Notes: generated by a model from the letters alone, not told the origin. Shown: positions 50,880 through 61,872, counted from the first letter of the stretch. The stretch is 64,000 bases of DNA from Tridacna crocea (GCA_943736015.1 OX031073.1:29043210-29107209); one strand, 5' to 3'. Made by a program: numbers and translations.

Positions 50880-53800
50880 ATGACGAAAGAGACTATATAT
50901 CAGAAAAATTTCGCAAGAGAAATAGATTTTGACAACAAATTCTATGGCAGTCTGCCTTTTAAACTCACCTCTGTTGGAAAGGTTTGATGGCCTCTCCAAT
51001 AAACTGTGTATTTTTATTGATATTGATATTTTTGACTCATTTCAGTGGCGACATGGATTGTTTAACTGTTTCGACGATCTCGGGATCTGTATCATAGCCT
51101 ATTTCGTACCCTGTGTAGTGTTTGGACAGAATGCGGAGAAAATTGGCGAAGGGAACTGCTGTTTATGTGGTATGATAATTTTGAACCATAGTTTGGCAAA
51201 AGAAAGCTTGATACATTTCCGTGACCCATTGTACCAAGCAAGTCATCACCTAATTATGGGTCCATACAATCGCCATACCGAAAAACTGACTGAATGATGA
51301 AATACGCTCTTACACCAGGGCCCTGTTTTATTAACTCTTTACCACACGAAAAAATTTTGGACTGGTCCAAATTAAAAGCATTTGCAGACGACAAAATAAA
51401 GCCAACTGAAAAATAGATGTTTGTTCTGGGAAGGGTAGAAAACACTTTGGGGAAAGGAGAAAATGCTGGTAACCAGCATTTTCTCCTTTTCCTACAATGT
51501 TTTTAAAAGGCTTCTTTCTCAGGGGCGTCAAAAACAGGGATTGTTAGGTAATGGGTTAAGGTAGTTACGAACTTTGCCTAAGCTTTACGTAACTATAGTA
51601 TAGTGGCATTTATCTGCCACGAGATACGTGATGACTGTCATGGTTTATTTAGCAGATTAATTTATACTAAAGATAAAGGCTTACGCAAAATTTATTCGTA
51701 ACTACCTTAGTAACATGGGGCCATGTTTTATGGCACGTAGAAAATTGACGAGAAGCAAAATGTTTCGTCCCAGGTCAGCCTGCGCAGTGACCTGGGACGA
51801 TACCTTTTGCAGATGCAACGATAGAGTCATTTACATATTCCCCCATCTAAAAATAGAGAGCCAGGCTATTCGTCTGTTTGTAGGATCATGTCTTTCCCCC
51901 TTCTTTCAACAATCCAGAAACGCCAAGTATCATTGGGCACATGTGAAATTTACATTTCTACTGTCTTTAAAATCATTTCACTCTCGATAAAAAAAATCTG
52001 ACATCCTCGAGTAAATTGCTAATGGATTCTTTTGACGTAGATTGTTGCGACACTAGGCCAGGACCCGTATAGTTTAGCTTAGCTCCAACTACATGGATAT
52101 GTAAAGCCAAGGTCATACAGAGACACATGACAAGCATCATGGGGTATCCTCGTTTGAACGAGTATATAGGAGCCAAGTTCAAAATTACATTTTCTATCTG
52201 TCGTAATCTATGCAATGTAGCAACCGCCTGGTGTAATATTTGTCATCAAGCCACAAGAATGACTGTAGTTTGATAACATATCGTCGCAATAGGTTTTTAT
52301 TCGGTATAAAATTAGTAAATAGGTATCTTTAAGTTCGATGGCCACGAATTCTTGAGTTTGTTTATTGAAATGATTGTGAAGTGTTTGAAATGCATTTCTA
52401 CATTACTTTGAATACTTTTAGGCCGCTGAACACGGTAAATGCACTTTTCAGGTTAGTTTTATAACAAAGTTTAGTATATATCAAAATCAGACTGCACGAA
52501 CTGTTTGATCTTTGATAAACATTGTTATCTACGATGATTTTTATCTCATGTAATATCACTGAAATCGCGATCTTAACAGTTTTTTCCCCAACACCAGAAA
52601 GCTTTAATTCACTTCAGTTAGCAGTCCGACTGTAAAAGAAATGACTGTATACCATGCCTAAAACATCAATTAACTCTTTACAAAACGACAAAATTTTAGA
52701 CTGGTCCAAAATGAAAGCATTTGCAGACGAGAAAATAAAAGTGACTGAAAATTTGAAACTTGTTTTATGAAGGGTAGAACACTTTGTGGGAAAAGGAGAA
52801 AATGCTGTTACCATCATTTTCTCCTTTTCCCACATTGTATTCTAAAGGTTTCTTTCTTAGGGTCGTCAAACGTACGGATTGTGTGATAATGCTTTCAGTT
52901 TTCTTTTTTCTGAACCAAGACAAGGGAAACCACTCGAGATATCATTATCGGTCGTTGTATCAATAGACACTATCTTTACCGAAAAAAATTAAGAATTGCC
53001 AAAATTGAAACATTTTGCAGACGACAAAATAAATGTGACTTAAAAAAGATAAGTTCACCCTTAAAAGGGTAGATAATGTTTCAGGAAAAGGACAAAATGC
53101 TGGTTTTCCCCAAAATGCTTTTAAAAGAATTTTTATATGGGTTGTCACAACTCGGGATTGTTTGATAAAAGCATAGTGGATAAGTGACCTAGTATCACGT
53201 GATGATAACTACACTCGTTCAACATTTTGCCCTGAGCATGCAACAAAACAAAAGAGCTCATCAAGGAAATGGGTCGTAATAATCAAAATTAAATATAGCT
53301 GAAACTCTGGAAATAAATATAGAAATCCGACTTTAAAACCATTTTAACTATAATGACAGCTAAATTGACGTCATATATGACGCCAGAGAATGCATACCTC
53401 AAAAGGTGTGTAAAACATATAGGATCTGACATGAGTTGGCTTTTGAGATAAGAATTTATTAAACGAGTCTTGGGAAATGTTGTTAAAAGCAAGCCTTTGG
53501 CGAGCCTAGTAACGTTTTCCTTGACGAGTTTAACCCTTTCCCAAATGACAAAATTTAGACCGCCCAAGACTCAAAGAGTTTGCAGATGACAATTTTGAAT
53601 TTGATGAGAATGGCAGAAAGTTTTCCGATAGGCTAGAAAACACTATGGGAAAAGGAGAAATTGCTCGTTTCGAGCAATTTCTCCTTTTCCCACAAGGACT
53701 TGTACTGCAGACACGTAAAAACCAGGGCTTGTTTGGGAAAGAGTTAACAAAATCTTATATAAAACGCCCACAAATGTCAGATTCTTTTTATCACATCACG

Positions 53801-54269
53801 AGTTTTCACAAAACATATACCAGATGATGCAAAAACATTCATAAATGCACCCCCAGTATTTTCCATGAGACCCATTCACTTGTATAAAATACGTATAAAA
53901 TGACGTCAAAAATCACCTCACACAACTGTGATATCAAACGTGTATATGATAAGAAAATTCGTACTGGATATATGAAAATATGGAAGGTTATGTGGTAAAT
54001 TAAAATTCGTACTGGGTATATTACAATGCATACAAGGGAGGTTTATGCGATGAATGCTTTTCTTTTGTATTTCAGGTACTGCTTATCTTGTTCCCATTTT
54101 GAATCTGATCACTGCTGTACAAGTGCGTGGGAAGATACGGGAGCACAGCGGGATTCAAGGAACTACTTGCAACGATTGCCTCATCGTCTTTTTCTGCCCC
54201 TTGTGCGCCCTAGTCCAGGAGGCCCAAGAAATCAAAGATATTGGAATTATGTCGATGGCCAGAGAGTAG
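50880..54269 (+). CDS. PLAC8 (cornifelin-like) cysteine-rich protein, three exons
   Basis: Predicted exons are 50880-50981 (34 codons), 51046-51169 and 54076-54269, joined in phase by GT-AG introns of 64 bp and about 2.9 kb, giving 139 residues. The start has a good context (AACCATGA). PLAC8 hallmarks are WRHGLFNCFDDLGICIIAYF, PCVVFGQNAEKIGEG, a CCLCG turn, VRGKIREHSGIQG, then CNDCLIVFFCPLCALVQEAQE. The two hydrophobic Cys-rich stretches around the CC-motif are typical of the family, whose members range from plant cell-size/metal-resistance proteins to animal cornifelin/PLAC8. The molecular role in invertebrates is poorly defined; membrane association is likely. All conserved cysteines appear present and no lesion is seen. 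Intron 2 is packed with MITEs and hairpins. Confidence 0.88.
51331..51559. mobile_element. TTAA hairpin MITE in PLAC8 intron 2
   Basis: 229 bp with TTAA both sides; the arms differ slightly (CACTTTGGGGAAAGGAG / CTCCTTTTCCTACAATG). Its right TTAA overlaps the AAGGTAGT end of the next element. Confidence 0.86.
51558..51711. mobile_element. MITE with AAGGTAGTTACGAA ends
   Basis: AAGGTAGTTACGAACTTTGC at the left and TTTATTCGTAACTACCTTAG at the right are inverted. The middle holds TGTGATAC-like unique DNA. The first eight bases match the ends of the AAGGTAGTGGACCC family. Confidence 0.75.
51733..51816. repeat. TCAGCCTGCGC hairpin, shortened
   Basis: TTTCGTCCCAGGTCAGCCTG CGCAGTGACCTGGGACGATA; the centre of the palindrome is deleted. 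Confidence 0.75.
51973..52215 (-). CDS. Small ORF with signal-peptide-like segment (candidate secreted peptide)
   Basis: An 80-codon ORF in the second intron of the PLAC8 gene, opposite strand. An internal Met (codon at 52140) starts a hydrophobic stretch MMLVMCLCMTLALHIHVVGA that would make a good signal peptide, followed by 36 residues KLNYTGPGLVSQQ...FLSRVK without cysteines or dibasic cleavage sites. It is not part of the repeat families described here. No similarity is recognised. It could be the first exon of a secreted peptide gene or chance. Confidence 0.28.
   Translation of the reverse strand: MHRLRQIENVILNLAPIYSFKRGYPMMLVMCLCMTLALHIHVVGAKLNYTGPGLVSQQSTSKESISNLLEDVRFFLSRVK
52475..52530. 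repeat. AGATCAAGATCAGACTGCAC hairpin, decayed copy 11
   Basis: TATATCAAAATCAGACTGCA ... GTTTGATCTTTGATAAACAT. Confidence 0.55.
52670..52895. mobile_element. TTAA hairpin MITE in PLAC8 intron 2
   Basis: Left TTAACTCTTTACAAAACGAC; hairpin with a deleted base (GAAAATGCTGTTACCATCAT); right TTAA lost. Confidence 0.8.
52965..53175. repeat. Decayed TTAA MITE
   Basis: GCCAAAATTGAAACATTTTG CAGACGACAAAAT then AGGAAAAGGACAAAATGCTG; the second arm is mostly deleted. Confidence 0.6.
53330..53945. repeat. GACGTCATTTTG repeat, palindromic, interrupted by a MITE
   Basis: 53330-53500 runs in one orientation (ATTGACGTCATATATGACG ... GCAAGCCTTTGGCGAGCC) and 53500-53529 plus 53748-53945 in the other (CTTGACGAGTTTAA ... 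AAAATCTTATATAAAACGCC ... AATGACGTCAAAAAT). The uninterrupted counterpart of the second arm is 25740-26042. Confidence 0.7.
53530..53747. mobile_element. TTAA hairpin MITE with paralogous empty site
   Basis: TTAACCCTTTCCCAAATGAC to GGGAAAGAGTTAA, TTGCTCG sub-family with a shortened right part. Removing the element and one TTAA gives GAGTTTAACAAAATCTTAT; the paralogue at 25990-26015 reads, in complement, GAGTTTAATAAAATCTTAT. Confidence 0.85.
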
Positions 54270-54538
54270 AAAAGCGATTCGAACTAACGAAATGTCATCT
54301 GCAGACGACAATTTTTTTTCAAAAGACTTCTTGCAGCTGCCAACCTTTCGTCATATTGTGACTAAAGGAGCAAATGCTCATGACGAGTAATTTCTTATTT
54401 AATCACAATAATATCACATTTATTTATACTATATTTCCTTAATTCATTTGTGTTTATAAAGTTATAGGAATCAAACTCGTCTCAGACGAAAACAAGTTGA
54501 TTTCCTTAACAGACAAACACGATTTTTCTTCACTTGTT

Positions 54539-54770
54539 TTAACCCTTTACCAAACAATTCCTGGTTTTTTACGACCCTGAGATAAAAGCCTTCTGAAAAC
54601 ATTCTGGGAAAAGGAGAAAATACTGGTAACCAGCATTTTCTCCTTTTCCCAGAATGTTTTCTACCCTACTGCAAACAGTTTTCAATTTCTGAGTTACGTT
54701 TATCTTGTCGTCTGCAAATGCTTTTAATTCGGACAAGTCTAAAATGTTGTCGTTTGGTAAAAAGAGTTAA
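54539..54770. mobile_element. TTAA hairpin MITE after the PLAC8 gene
   Basis: TTAA both sides, 232 bp; arms with matched ATTCTGGGAAAAGG / CCTTTTCCCAGAAT. A decayed core at 54290-54410 overlaps the end of the last PLAC8 exon and its downstream flank. Confidence 0.86.
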
Positions 54771-55059
54771 GCTTAAGTGCCTTTTTAGAAAAGAAAGGGA
54801 AAAGAGCATTTGTAAACATGTTCTAAGTACTTGCATAATTTCTCCAAAGTATTTTATATATTCTTGTCACATCAAGTTTCCTTTTCTTTATTTTCTTTTT
54901 GTTTTTCTACTAAGTAAATTACCATATAGTTACGTACCCATAAAAGCACATTTTGTAAGAAGCTGATTCCCGAGGTAAAATGGTCCTTGGAAATGCAGAA
55001 AAACTGACCAAAGGCCAAAAGCTTCAACACAGGTTATACTTGGTGATGCATAAAACCGA
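54771..55059. other. No gene; fragment of TCAGCCTGCGC family
   Basis: GGAAATGCAGAAAAACTGAC CAAAGGCCAAAAGCTTCAAC ACAGG at 54993-55037 is a single arm. Nothing else recognised. Confidence 0.45.
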
Positions 55060-56130
55060 ACGGCGATAGCCCGACTGGTATAGTTATTGTGCTTCATAAC
55101 TCACAACATGGTTTATTTAAGAAATAATCTTTTTTCTATCGTAGTGTATCGTTCAATAAACACAGTTGTGAGTTATGAGGCACAATAAATAATCCACGAA
55201 GGCGATAGCCCAAGTGGTTTATTCATTGCGCCTAATAATTCACGGCGTGGTTAATTGAACGATAAACCACGATAGAAAAAAGATTATTTCGATTTTAACA
55301 TGGCCATTTTTTAATGAAAGGACAACAAGTTCAAACTTAGAGTTAAGACGCGGATGAAAATTATATTACATTGAATTGCCCACTCAATGAATGACGTCAC
55401 TCGATATAGAATGACGTCACTCTACATGGATTGTCGCAGATTTTACCACGCTTTCCTTGCACTGTATTTATAGAGCCGAATTCGCGTGTCGTGTATGAAA
55501 ATAAGGAATAATCTTTTTTATATCGTGGTTTATCAATCAAGAAACCACAGTTGTGAATTATGAGTCACAATAAATAATCCACGAGGGCGATGGCCCGAGT
55601 GGTTTATTCTTTGCGCCTCATAAATCACGTGGTTTATTGAACGATAAACCGGCAATGAAAGAAGATTATTTCGATTCTAACATGATCAGCACGTAATGAA
55701 AGGACAAGTTCATGCTTAGAGAGAAAAGGTGGATGTACATTATATTCTTACTGACTTACTTTATACCGAATGACGTCACTCTTTGTGAGTTATGAAGCAC
55801 AATAAATAATCCTTTTGGGCTATATCCTGAGTGGTTTATTCATTTCGCCAATTAACCCACAACGTGGTTTATTAAACGATTTAACAACGATAGAAAAAAG
55901 ATTATTTCGACCAATTCTTCATGAAAGGTAATCAAATTCATACTTAAAGTAAAAAAGCGGATGTAGATTATATTCCATTGGATAACTTACCTACATGTAC
56001 ATGTACTTATTTCATACAGGATGACCTCACTCTATATAGAATGACGTCATTCCGCATAGAATAAGGTTGATTTTACCACGTTTTTGTTGCAATGTGTTTA
56101 GAGTGCCGAGTTCACGTGTCAAGTAAGAAT
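55060..56130. repeat. Tandem cluster of four long-hairpin repeats
   Basis: Partial copy 55062-55134; complete copy 55135-55500 (AATAATCTTTTTTCTATCGT ... hairpin ... TGACGTCACTCGATATAGAA TGACGTCACTC ... CGCGTGTCGTG); copy 55505-55782, cut in its 3' part; copy 55783-56130, missing its first arm tip. This is the family that hosts the 11.5 kb transposon, and 55135-55500 is the best empty paralogue. Confidence 0.8.
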
Positions 56131-56251
56131 TATTCGTAACTTACATGGATGATTCAAGGTAGTCCATTGTAAGTTGCTTTCATCAGTGTGTTTTATCTAT
56201 CTTGGTATACCGATTCGACTAAATCATTGGGTAGAATAATCCTTTGACATG

Positions 56252-56345
56252 CTGAAAATGTACAAATAACAAAAAGTTTCGGCCCACGTCAGCCTGCGCG
56301 AACTGCGCAGGCTAACATGGGTCGATACTTTTTGCAGATGCATTC
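56252..56345. repeat. TCAGCCTGCGC hairpin
   Basis: GACATGCTGAAAATGTAC ... CACGTCAGCCTGCGCGAACT GCGCAGGCTAACATGGG ... CTTTTTGCAGATGCATT. Confidence 0.8.
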
Positions 56346-56395
56346 AAACAGCTTATCACAGAGCACGACCCGTTTGTATGTCTTTAAGTCTATAT

Positions 56396-56475
56396 AACGT
56401 CGGTTTACTTCAAAATCCTCATAACTACAGCTTATAACAAGCTATAGTTACGAGGTTTTCGAAGTAAACCGATGA
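56396..56475. repeat. GTAGTTACGGGG hairpin, second copy
   Basis: CGGTTTACTTCAAAATCCTC ATAACTACAGC / and complement TATAGTTACGAGGTTTTCGA AGTAAACCG. Confidence 0.75.
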
Positions 56476-57848
56476 TAAAGTAGTCTTTATCCCACAACGT
56501 ATGGTTAGACAACACTTTCTATCTCTTTAAAATCCTCCTTTTTGTATAATTTGTAAAAGGTACCCTTATGCCCCAATATAGATCGCATATTTAAGGGGCT
56601 ACCCGTTTGACATATTCGTAGTCTTATTTTATTTGATTTGTAGACAATATAAAGTATAATAATCTGTAAATATTATAGAATTATAGATCTAGTTTAGTAA
56701 AAAGTATAAGCGTATTTATTTTCCTTTCACCAGTTATACATGTATTATATAGCAAAGGGAAATCGCGTGGGCAGTAAAGCAAAAAATATAGTAGATCTGC
56801 TGTCCACATAGTCCTATCTTCAAAAATCTGTGTATTCGAATAGCTGAAAATGTATTATACTTCCTCGTTGAAGTAGATTTCTATGAAAATAGCCGCAAAT
56901 TTTATAGTTTACCGCAACGGTTACGAGAAATTCAATGATCTGTGACACTTTAAGATACATTAAGTTCTATCATGCAAAAAAGAAAGTGCTACATATTTAC
57001 ACGACACATATGATCTGCATTAACTTGGCATGTAATAAGAAATTTTCTCAGACGACATATGTAAAAAGAATGCTTCTAAGCAAGCCAGAGCAATTTTCTA
57101 AAACGACATACGTAAAAAGAATGGTTCTAAGCAAGCCTCTGGAAAGCTCAAAAACACTTAAATCGACCATTTTGACAAATTCTTTCTCTTAAGTCAACGA
57201 TCGAGATTTTTTGTGTTTATCACATAACAATTTTTCCACATAATCTCTCTTGTTTTCGATGTAAGAAAACCATCGCTAACTTTCTCTTATGCAACACATT
57301 TAATAAGAATTTATGTCATCATAGAGGAGTTTTATGTGACCTAATTATTCAATTCTTTGAAGACTTGCCCCTAATTTTCAAAAACAACATCTGACACAAA
57401 TTTCCGGGTCAGTTCAACAGTGAAATTAGTGAATGTGGTTAGCTAAGGTTTGTTTTATTATCATTTATCACTACATTTTGACCTGAAACACGCGAAAAGG
57501 AGCATTCGTACATTTGCGTAAAGAGTCGACGCGGAACTGCCTGCGCAGTCCGCAAAGACTAATTCGAGAAGAAACTTTACGGTTACATTCGACGTGATAT
57601 ATATGATCGGGACATATTATTCAATCAGATTACGAGACATTTCTTTGCAGTACAATAATGTGGCTTCTTAACCAGATTAGAATCGGAATAACATGGGCTG
57701 TAATAGAATGTCTACACTTTTTCCAGGAAGAAAAACATCCCGCTTCGTTCCGGTTTACCGTTTCCTTACGGAAAGGAACCAGGATATAGATAATGTCTAT
57801 GAGAACGGGTCTAACTACTTCTATAACATAGACGATACCAGCTTTTGT
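56476..57848. other. No gene recognised; short 51 bp tandem duplication
   Basis: 57045-57141 holds two copies of an 18-codon unit (ACGACATA-GTAAAAAGAATG ... TTCTAAGCAAGCC) offset by 51 bp. AATCAGATTACGAGACATTT CTTTGCAGTA at 57627 recurs at 59627 and, inverted, 62960. The 85-codon frame at 56935 spans the duplication but has no domain. Confidence 0.45.
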
Positions 57849-57907
57849 GGACTGTGTAGAACAAGATCAGACTGCACAGAACGTGCAGTCTGATCTCTGA
57901 TCTGCAA
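57849..57907. repeat. AGATCAAGATCAGACTGCAC hairpin, copy 12
   Basis: GGACTGTGTAGAACAAGATC AGACTGCAC ... complement CTCTGATCTGCA; the outer arms have diverged. Confidence 0.78.
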
Positions 57908-58020
57908 TTTCCACTTGATTATTATAGATTATGACCAATAATTTCTTGAGTTTGCAAAGGTAACCTATTTTTAGTTTCTGAGAAAATATGCAATTTATTT
58001 TTTTTTTAGTCGTGAAACAG

Positions 58021-58250
58021 TTAACCCTTTCCAAACGACAAACTTTTGGACTGGACCAAATTGAAAGCATTTACAGACGACAATTCAACTCTTCCTGAAA
58101 AGATGATTTCTGTCTATGATAGGGTAGAAAACATAGTGGGAAAAGGAGAAAATGCTGGTTACCAGCATTTTCTCCTTTTCCCACAATGTTTTCAATAGGC
58201 TACTATTCCAGACCCGTAAAAAAAACAGGTATTGTTTGGGAAAGGGTTAA
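58021..58250. mobile_element. TTAA hairpin MITE, TTTCCAAAC sub-family
   Basis: 230 bp with TTAA both sides; ACTCTTCCTGAAAAGATGAT ... CAGACCCGTAAAAAAAACAG; closest to 7484-7712 and 61965-62190. Confidence 0.87.
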
Positions 58251-58408
58251 GATACTAATTAAGATACTACGATGCAACATAACCAACAAACAAAAAAGAA
58301 AAAAAAAAACACAATTTTACAAGGACATGTAAGGGACAGTTTCTTCTCTCAAATAATCCAATAAGTAAATTGTCTATTTTTCTTTCTTTTTTTTCCACAC
58401 AAGTAAAC

Positions 58409-58638
58409 TTAACTATTTACCACACAATCCCGACTTTTAAGGACCCTGAGAAAGAAGCCTTTAGAAAACATGCTAAGAAAAGGAGAAAATGCTGGTAACC
58501 AGCATTTTCTCCTTATCCCACAATGTTTTCTATCCTTCCCAAATCAAATTTTAATTTTTGTATTACATCTATTTTGTCGTCTACAAACGCTTTCAATTTC
58601 GAGTAGTCCAATTTTTCTTTCGTTTCGTAAAGAGTTAA
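58409..58638. mobile_element. TTAA hairpin MITE
   Basis: 230 bp with TTAA both sides; the first arm has CATGCTAAGAAAAGGAG, the second CTCCTTATCCCACAATG. Confidence 0.86.
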
Positions 58639-58770
58639 AGAAATTTACGAATTCACGCGAACGATCCTGTCTTCTCTCTAATTAACCGAAGGTAAGTTGC
58701 CAATTCTTCTCACTGTTTTTTTTTTTTCCAAATAAGCGAACAAAAAGAAAAAGAAAATAATTCTAGTCGG

Positions 58771-60878
58771 TTAATTGTTTGTGAGGTCAGGTACTGTTAA
58801 ATCGTTCTGTTTTGCGTCGATCTGTCGTTTCTTCTTTTTCAAGAACCAATATGCAGCTATGATACCAGCCGTGATCGCCGCCAGTAAGCCGAGAACCAAA
58901 AGGGAGATAAATACTGGACTCTCTGAAGTTAGATAGATACAAACACGTGTAATGTTATTGATTTTTAAGCTAAAAAAGAGAGATTCATATAACGAGGTTT
59001 CCATGATTATTTCTTTCTAAATAAGTCATCAAATTCATGATTATTTCTTTCTAAATAAGTCATCAAATTCACCTTTAATCAAATAAACCCAATTTTAAAG
59101 CCCCTGAAAAGAAAAGCGTTTAAATTTATATTTGGCATAGATACCACAGTCTTTATTGTTCTGTCTATGACAAACGCTATCATTTCATTCCCGTTGTCGC
59201 ATAAAAATGGGTCCCAAATGAACAAGCCTGAGATTCTATTACTTGGTAAAGGTTTTAAAAACGGCTATGCTTAATCATGTCGCCCCGAGCCGGACCTGCT
59301 ACCTGACCGTACTGCAAAGTTTTACCCTTTCAAAGCGCGTTAAGCGAAATTTTCCTGTTTTATAATTTCACCAATCGAGTATACTGACGAAATAGAAATT
59401 CCCTTCTGTGTGCCCCAATTCAATGAAAACTGACGTCACTGGAAACTGACGTCACTAAAACGTGCACTTTGGTGCATAAATGTGCAGTCTAGTGATCGAT
59501 CGACGCCGCCATTTTGGATGTTGTGTTGCACGTGTAGTGATGTTTACGGGGCACTCAGAAGGGAAACACGTTTTACGCGTTTTTTCTTTTGCCAGGGAAC
59601 ATGATATATGTTCCCGGCATGTTAACCAATCAGATCACGAGAAATTTCTTTGCAGTATAATAAAAAAAATTGTTATTCTTACTTTTTAGATATGCTAACC
59701 GATCGGTGTTTACTAGCCATAACAAGGGCTTGTCTTTAGATTTAACATATGTAGCATCCCATCTCAATTGTTATTTGAAACAATACTTAAGAGAGCCAAA
59801 TATGCATTTTTCATTTGTTAAGTTCATAGAATTTTACTCCAAGACAATGTGTTTCAGATTTCTTTTATCACATAAATGTATCTCAAAAATCAGTTTATGA
59901 TGTGTTAAGATATCGGCATACATGTATGCTGAATTTTATACCAAACCTATTTGCTTCTTTAACAGGTAAGTACTTCACGAACGAAAACTAGTACCAAGAA
60001 ACTTACACGATAATATTGGCGGCTTTACCATGATGATCGATTTTGGCATTTTATTTTATAGAAAGTTTTCTCAGAAATGTTTTAGAAAATAAGAGATATT
60101 AGTACAGAGTGTTGCAAAAGTACGTCACTATTTGCTGATCGAAAACGTGTGTAAGAAGTGAAAGTTCGTAATGGCTATATTACATTGAAAAGAATGGTCA
60201 GTTATGTTATCAAGAAAATTGGTTAAAACGAAACATCGAACAAACTTTTCAGGTTCCTTCGTTTTTAAATTTGAGACATTTGGACAGAATTTAGAAGAGC
60301 TGATAAGTTTACGGTCTGTGGGTGTCAAGTCGAAAAATATCCATATCAAAGTTACCTGTAATTTCTGTCGTCCCAGAATCCATTGTTTCGCTATTTGTTG
60401 ATTGGTTTGATTGGTTTGCCCTTAATGTTGAGCTATTCGAGTTTTGGGTGTTACCATTAGACGGATCAGAATGTTTCGCTGGATTGTTTGTGGATAGTGT
60501 CCGGAACGCCGTAGTAGTGTGTTGGACAGGTAAATTACTCCTGGTATATTTTACAGTTACACCGGCCGCTTGGATTGTTGTCGTTAGAACAGGCGGTGTT
60601 CCTGGACATTTACAATGGTCTTTACAAAGGCCATTTTCCTCGACCTGGTCAGTACTAATGTTACAATGATTCAAACACATGACCAAATTGTCCTGCTCTG
60701 CACAACAAATCCTGCGCTTTCGAATCGCGGCCTCCGGCGCAGCATTTTCTGTGCAGCAATTTGTACAGTCCCATGATACCCATTCGTGCAGCTCACATAA
60801 TTGGTCACTTGGACAAAAGCCTTTGACCACAATATTCATTTGTTGCAAACAAAGCACCAGGTATATCCACGGTTTCAT
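58771..60878 (-). CDS. Cys-rich, Ser/Thr-stalk type I membrane protein, two exons
   Basis: Exon 1 60878-60356 and exon 2 58922-58771 join in phase 1 (ATTACAG/GTAACT donor, AACTTCAG acceptor) to give 224 residues. Residues 1-20 look like a signal peptide (MKPWIYLVLCLQ...). About residues 22-95 form a Cys-rich module with the patterns WVSWDCTNCC, RKRRICC and CKDHCKC, which vaguely recalls a thrombospondin-type repeat but is not a clear match. About 95-174 is Ser/Thr/Asn-rich (SNSSTLRANQSNQSTNSE), a likely glycosylated stalk. Exon 2 codes for a transmembrane helix (ISLLVLGLLAAITAGIIAAY), a KKKKR stop-transfer and a short tail ending PDLTNN. I do not recognise the family; a surface receptor or adhesion protein is possible. 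The 1.4 kb intron holds no other gene. Confidence 0.72.
58923..60355 (-). other. Intron of the type I membrane protein gene
   Basis: GT at 60355-60354 and AG at 58924-58923 on the - strand. Contains a direct duplication ATGATTATTTCTTTCTAAAT (59003 and 59036) and the repeat piece CAGATCACGAGAAATTTCTT TGCAGTATAATA (59630). No exon-like frame seen. Confidence 0.6.
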
Positions 60879-61009
60879 TTTGATTTCAGTCTGTTTCCAC
60901 TGTTTAGTTGGGGTTTTTCCTCGAATTTAGTAATTTTTCAATAACTGTCCGTTGATCAGAAAAAAATAAGCTAAGCTAGTTTCTTTATCCTCCTACAGTA
61001 TTCATGTTA

Positions 61010-61228
61010 TTAACTCTTTCCCACACAAAGCCAAGTTTTAAAGACCCAAGAAGTGACGGCTTTTGAAAACACTGTGGGAAAAGGAGAAAATGCTGGTAAC
61101 CAGCATTTTCTCCTTTTCCCACAGTGTTTTCAACCCTTCCCATTACAAATTTTAACCCTTAAGTCGCATTCATTTTTTCGTCTGCAAATGCTTTCAATTT
61201 CAAATTTTGTCGTTTGGTAAAGAGTTAA
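61010..61228. mobile_element. TTAA hairpin MITE
   Basis: 219 bp with TTAA both sides; matched CACTGTG / CACAGTG arms; one end segment is shortened (CAATTTCAAATTTTGTCG). Confidence 0.86.
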
Positions 61229-61797
61229 TTCATTACCTTCCGAATCCAAATTTCAGCCAACAAATCTTACTTAAAAAAAACACCGGTCCTTGCATAATAT
61301 TTTATGTTGTTAAATGAAATGAAGTTTTCAAATTTTATATTTCATAGATATTAAAGCGGAAACATTTACCAAAATGAAGCACTGATTAGATTCGTCGTAG
61401 TGTTGCTAGATAAGATCTGATATAAGGCAGAAACAAAGTCGTGTAGAATAAAACAATAATCTAAGTCATCAAAGAATATCTGATTTTTTTTATACGTTGT
61501 TGAAAAAAATAATAAAACAATCTTCCTTTTTTTACCCCTTTTCTACTCACTGTTCGATTAATTTCCGTTAAATTTAATCTTAAAATTAATCAATAAATGT
61601 TTGTACGACCGACAATACAGATACGTGATTGATGTTGGTTTGAAATTTTTCGTAAATAAATCATCTCCTGGATAAGTAATATATATATAAAATTCCGACT
61701 TAATATCTGGCTTTCGCAGGACAGTTTTGATTGGCTCTAAGATAGTGTCTACGTAAAAAGTCGTTTAAGAACTCTTATGACGTAAAAAGTATCGTTA
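61229..61797. other. No feature recognised
   Basis: Very AT-rich; no frame or repeat that I can support. Confidence 0.4.
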
Positions 61798-61872
61798 GTT
61801 ATTTTACGAACACTGTAGATCAAGATCAGACTGGATAAAACTTGAAGTCAGATCTTGGATGTGCATTATTCG
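61798..61872. repeat. AGATCAAGATCAGACTGCAC hairpin, diverged copy 13
   Basis: CACTGTAGATCAAGATCAGA CTGGATAAAACTTGAAGTCA GATCTTGGATGTGCAT. Confidence 0.68.
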
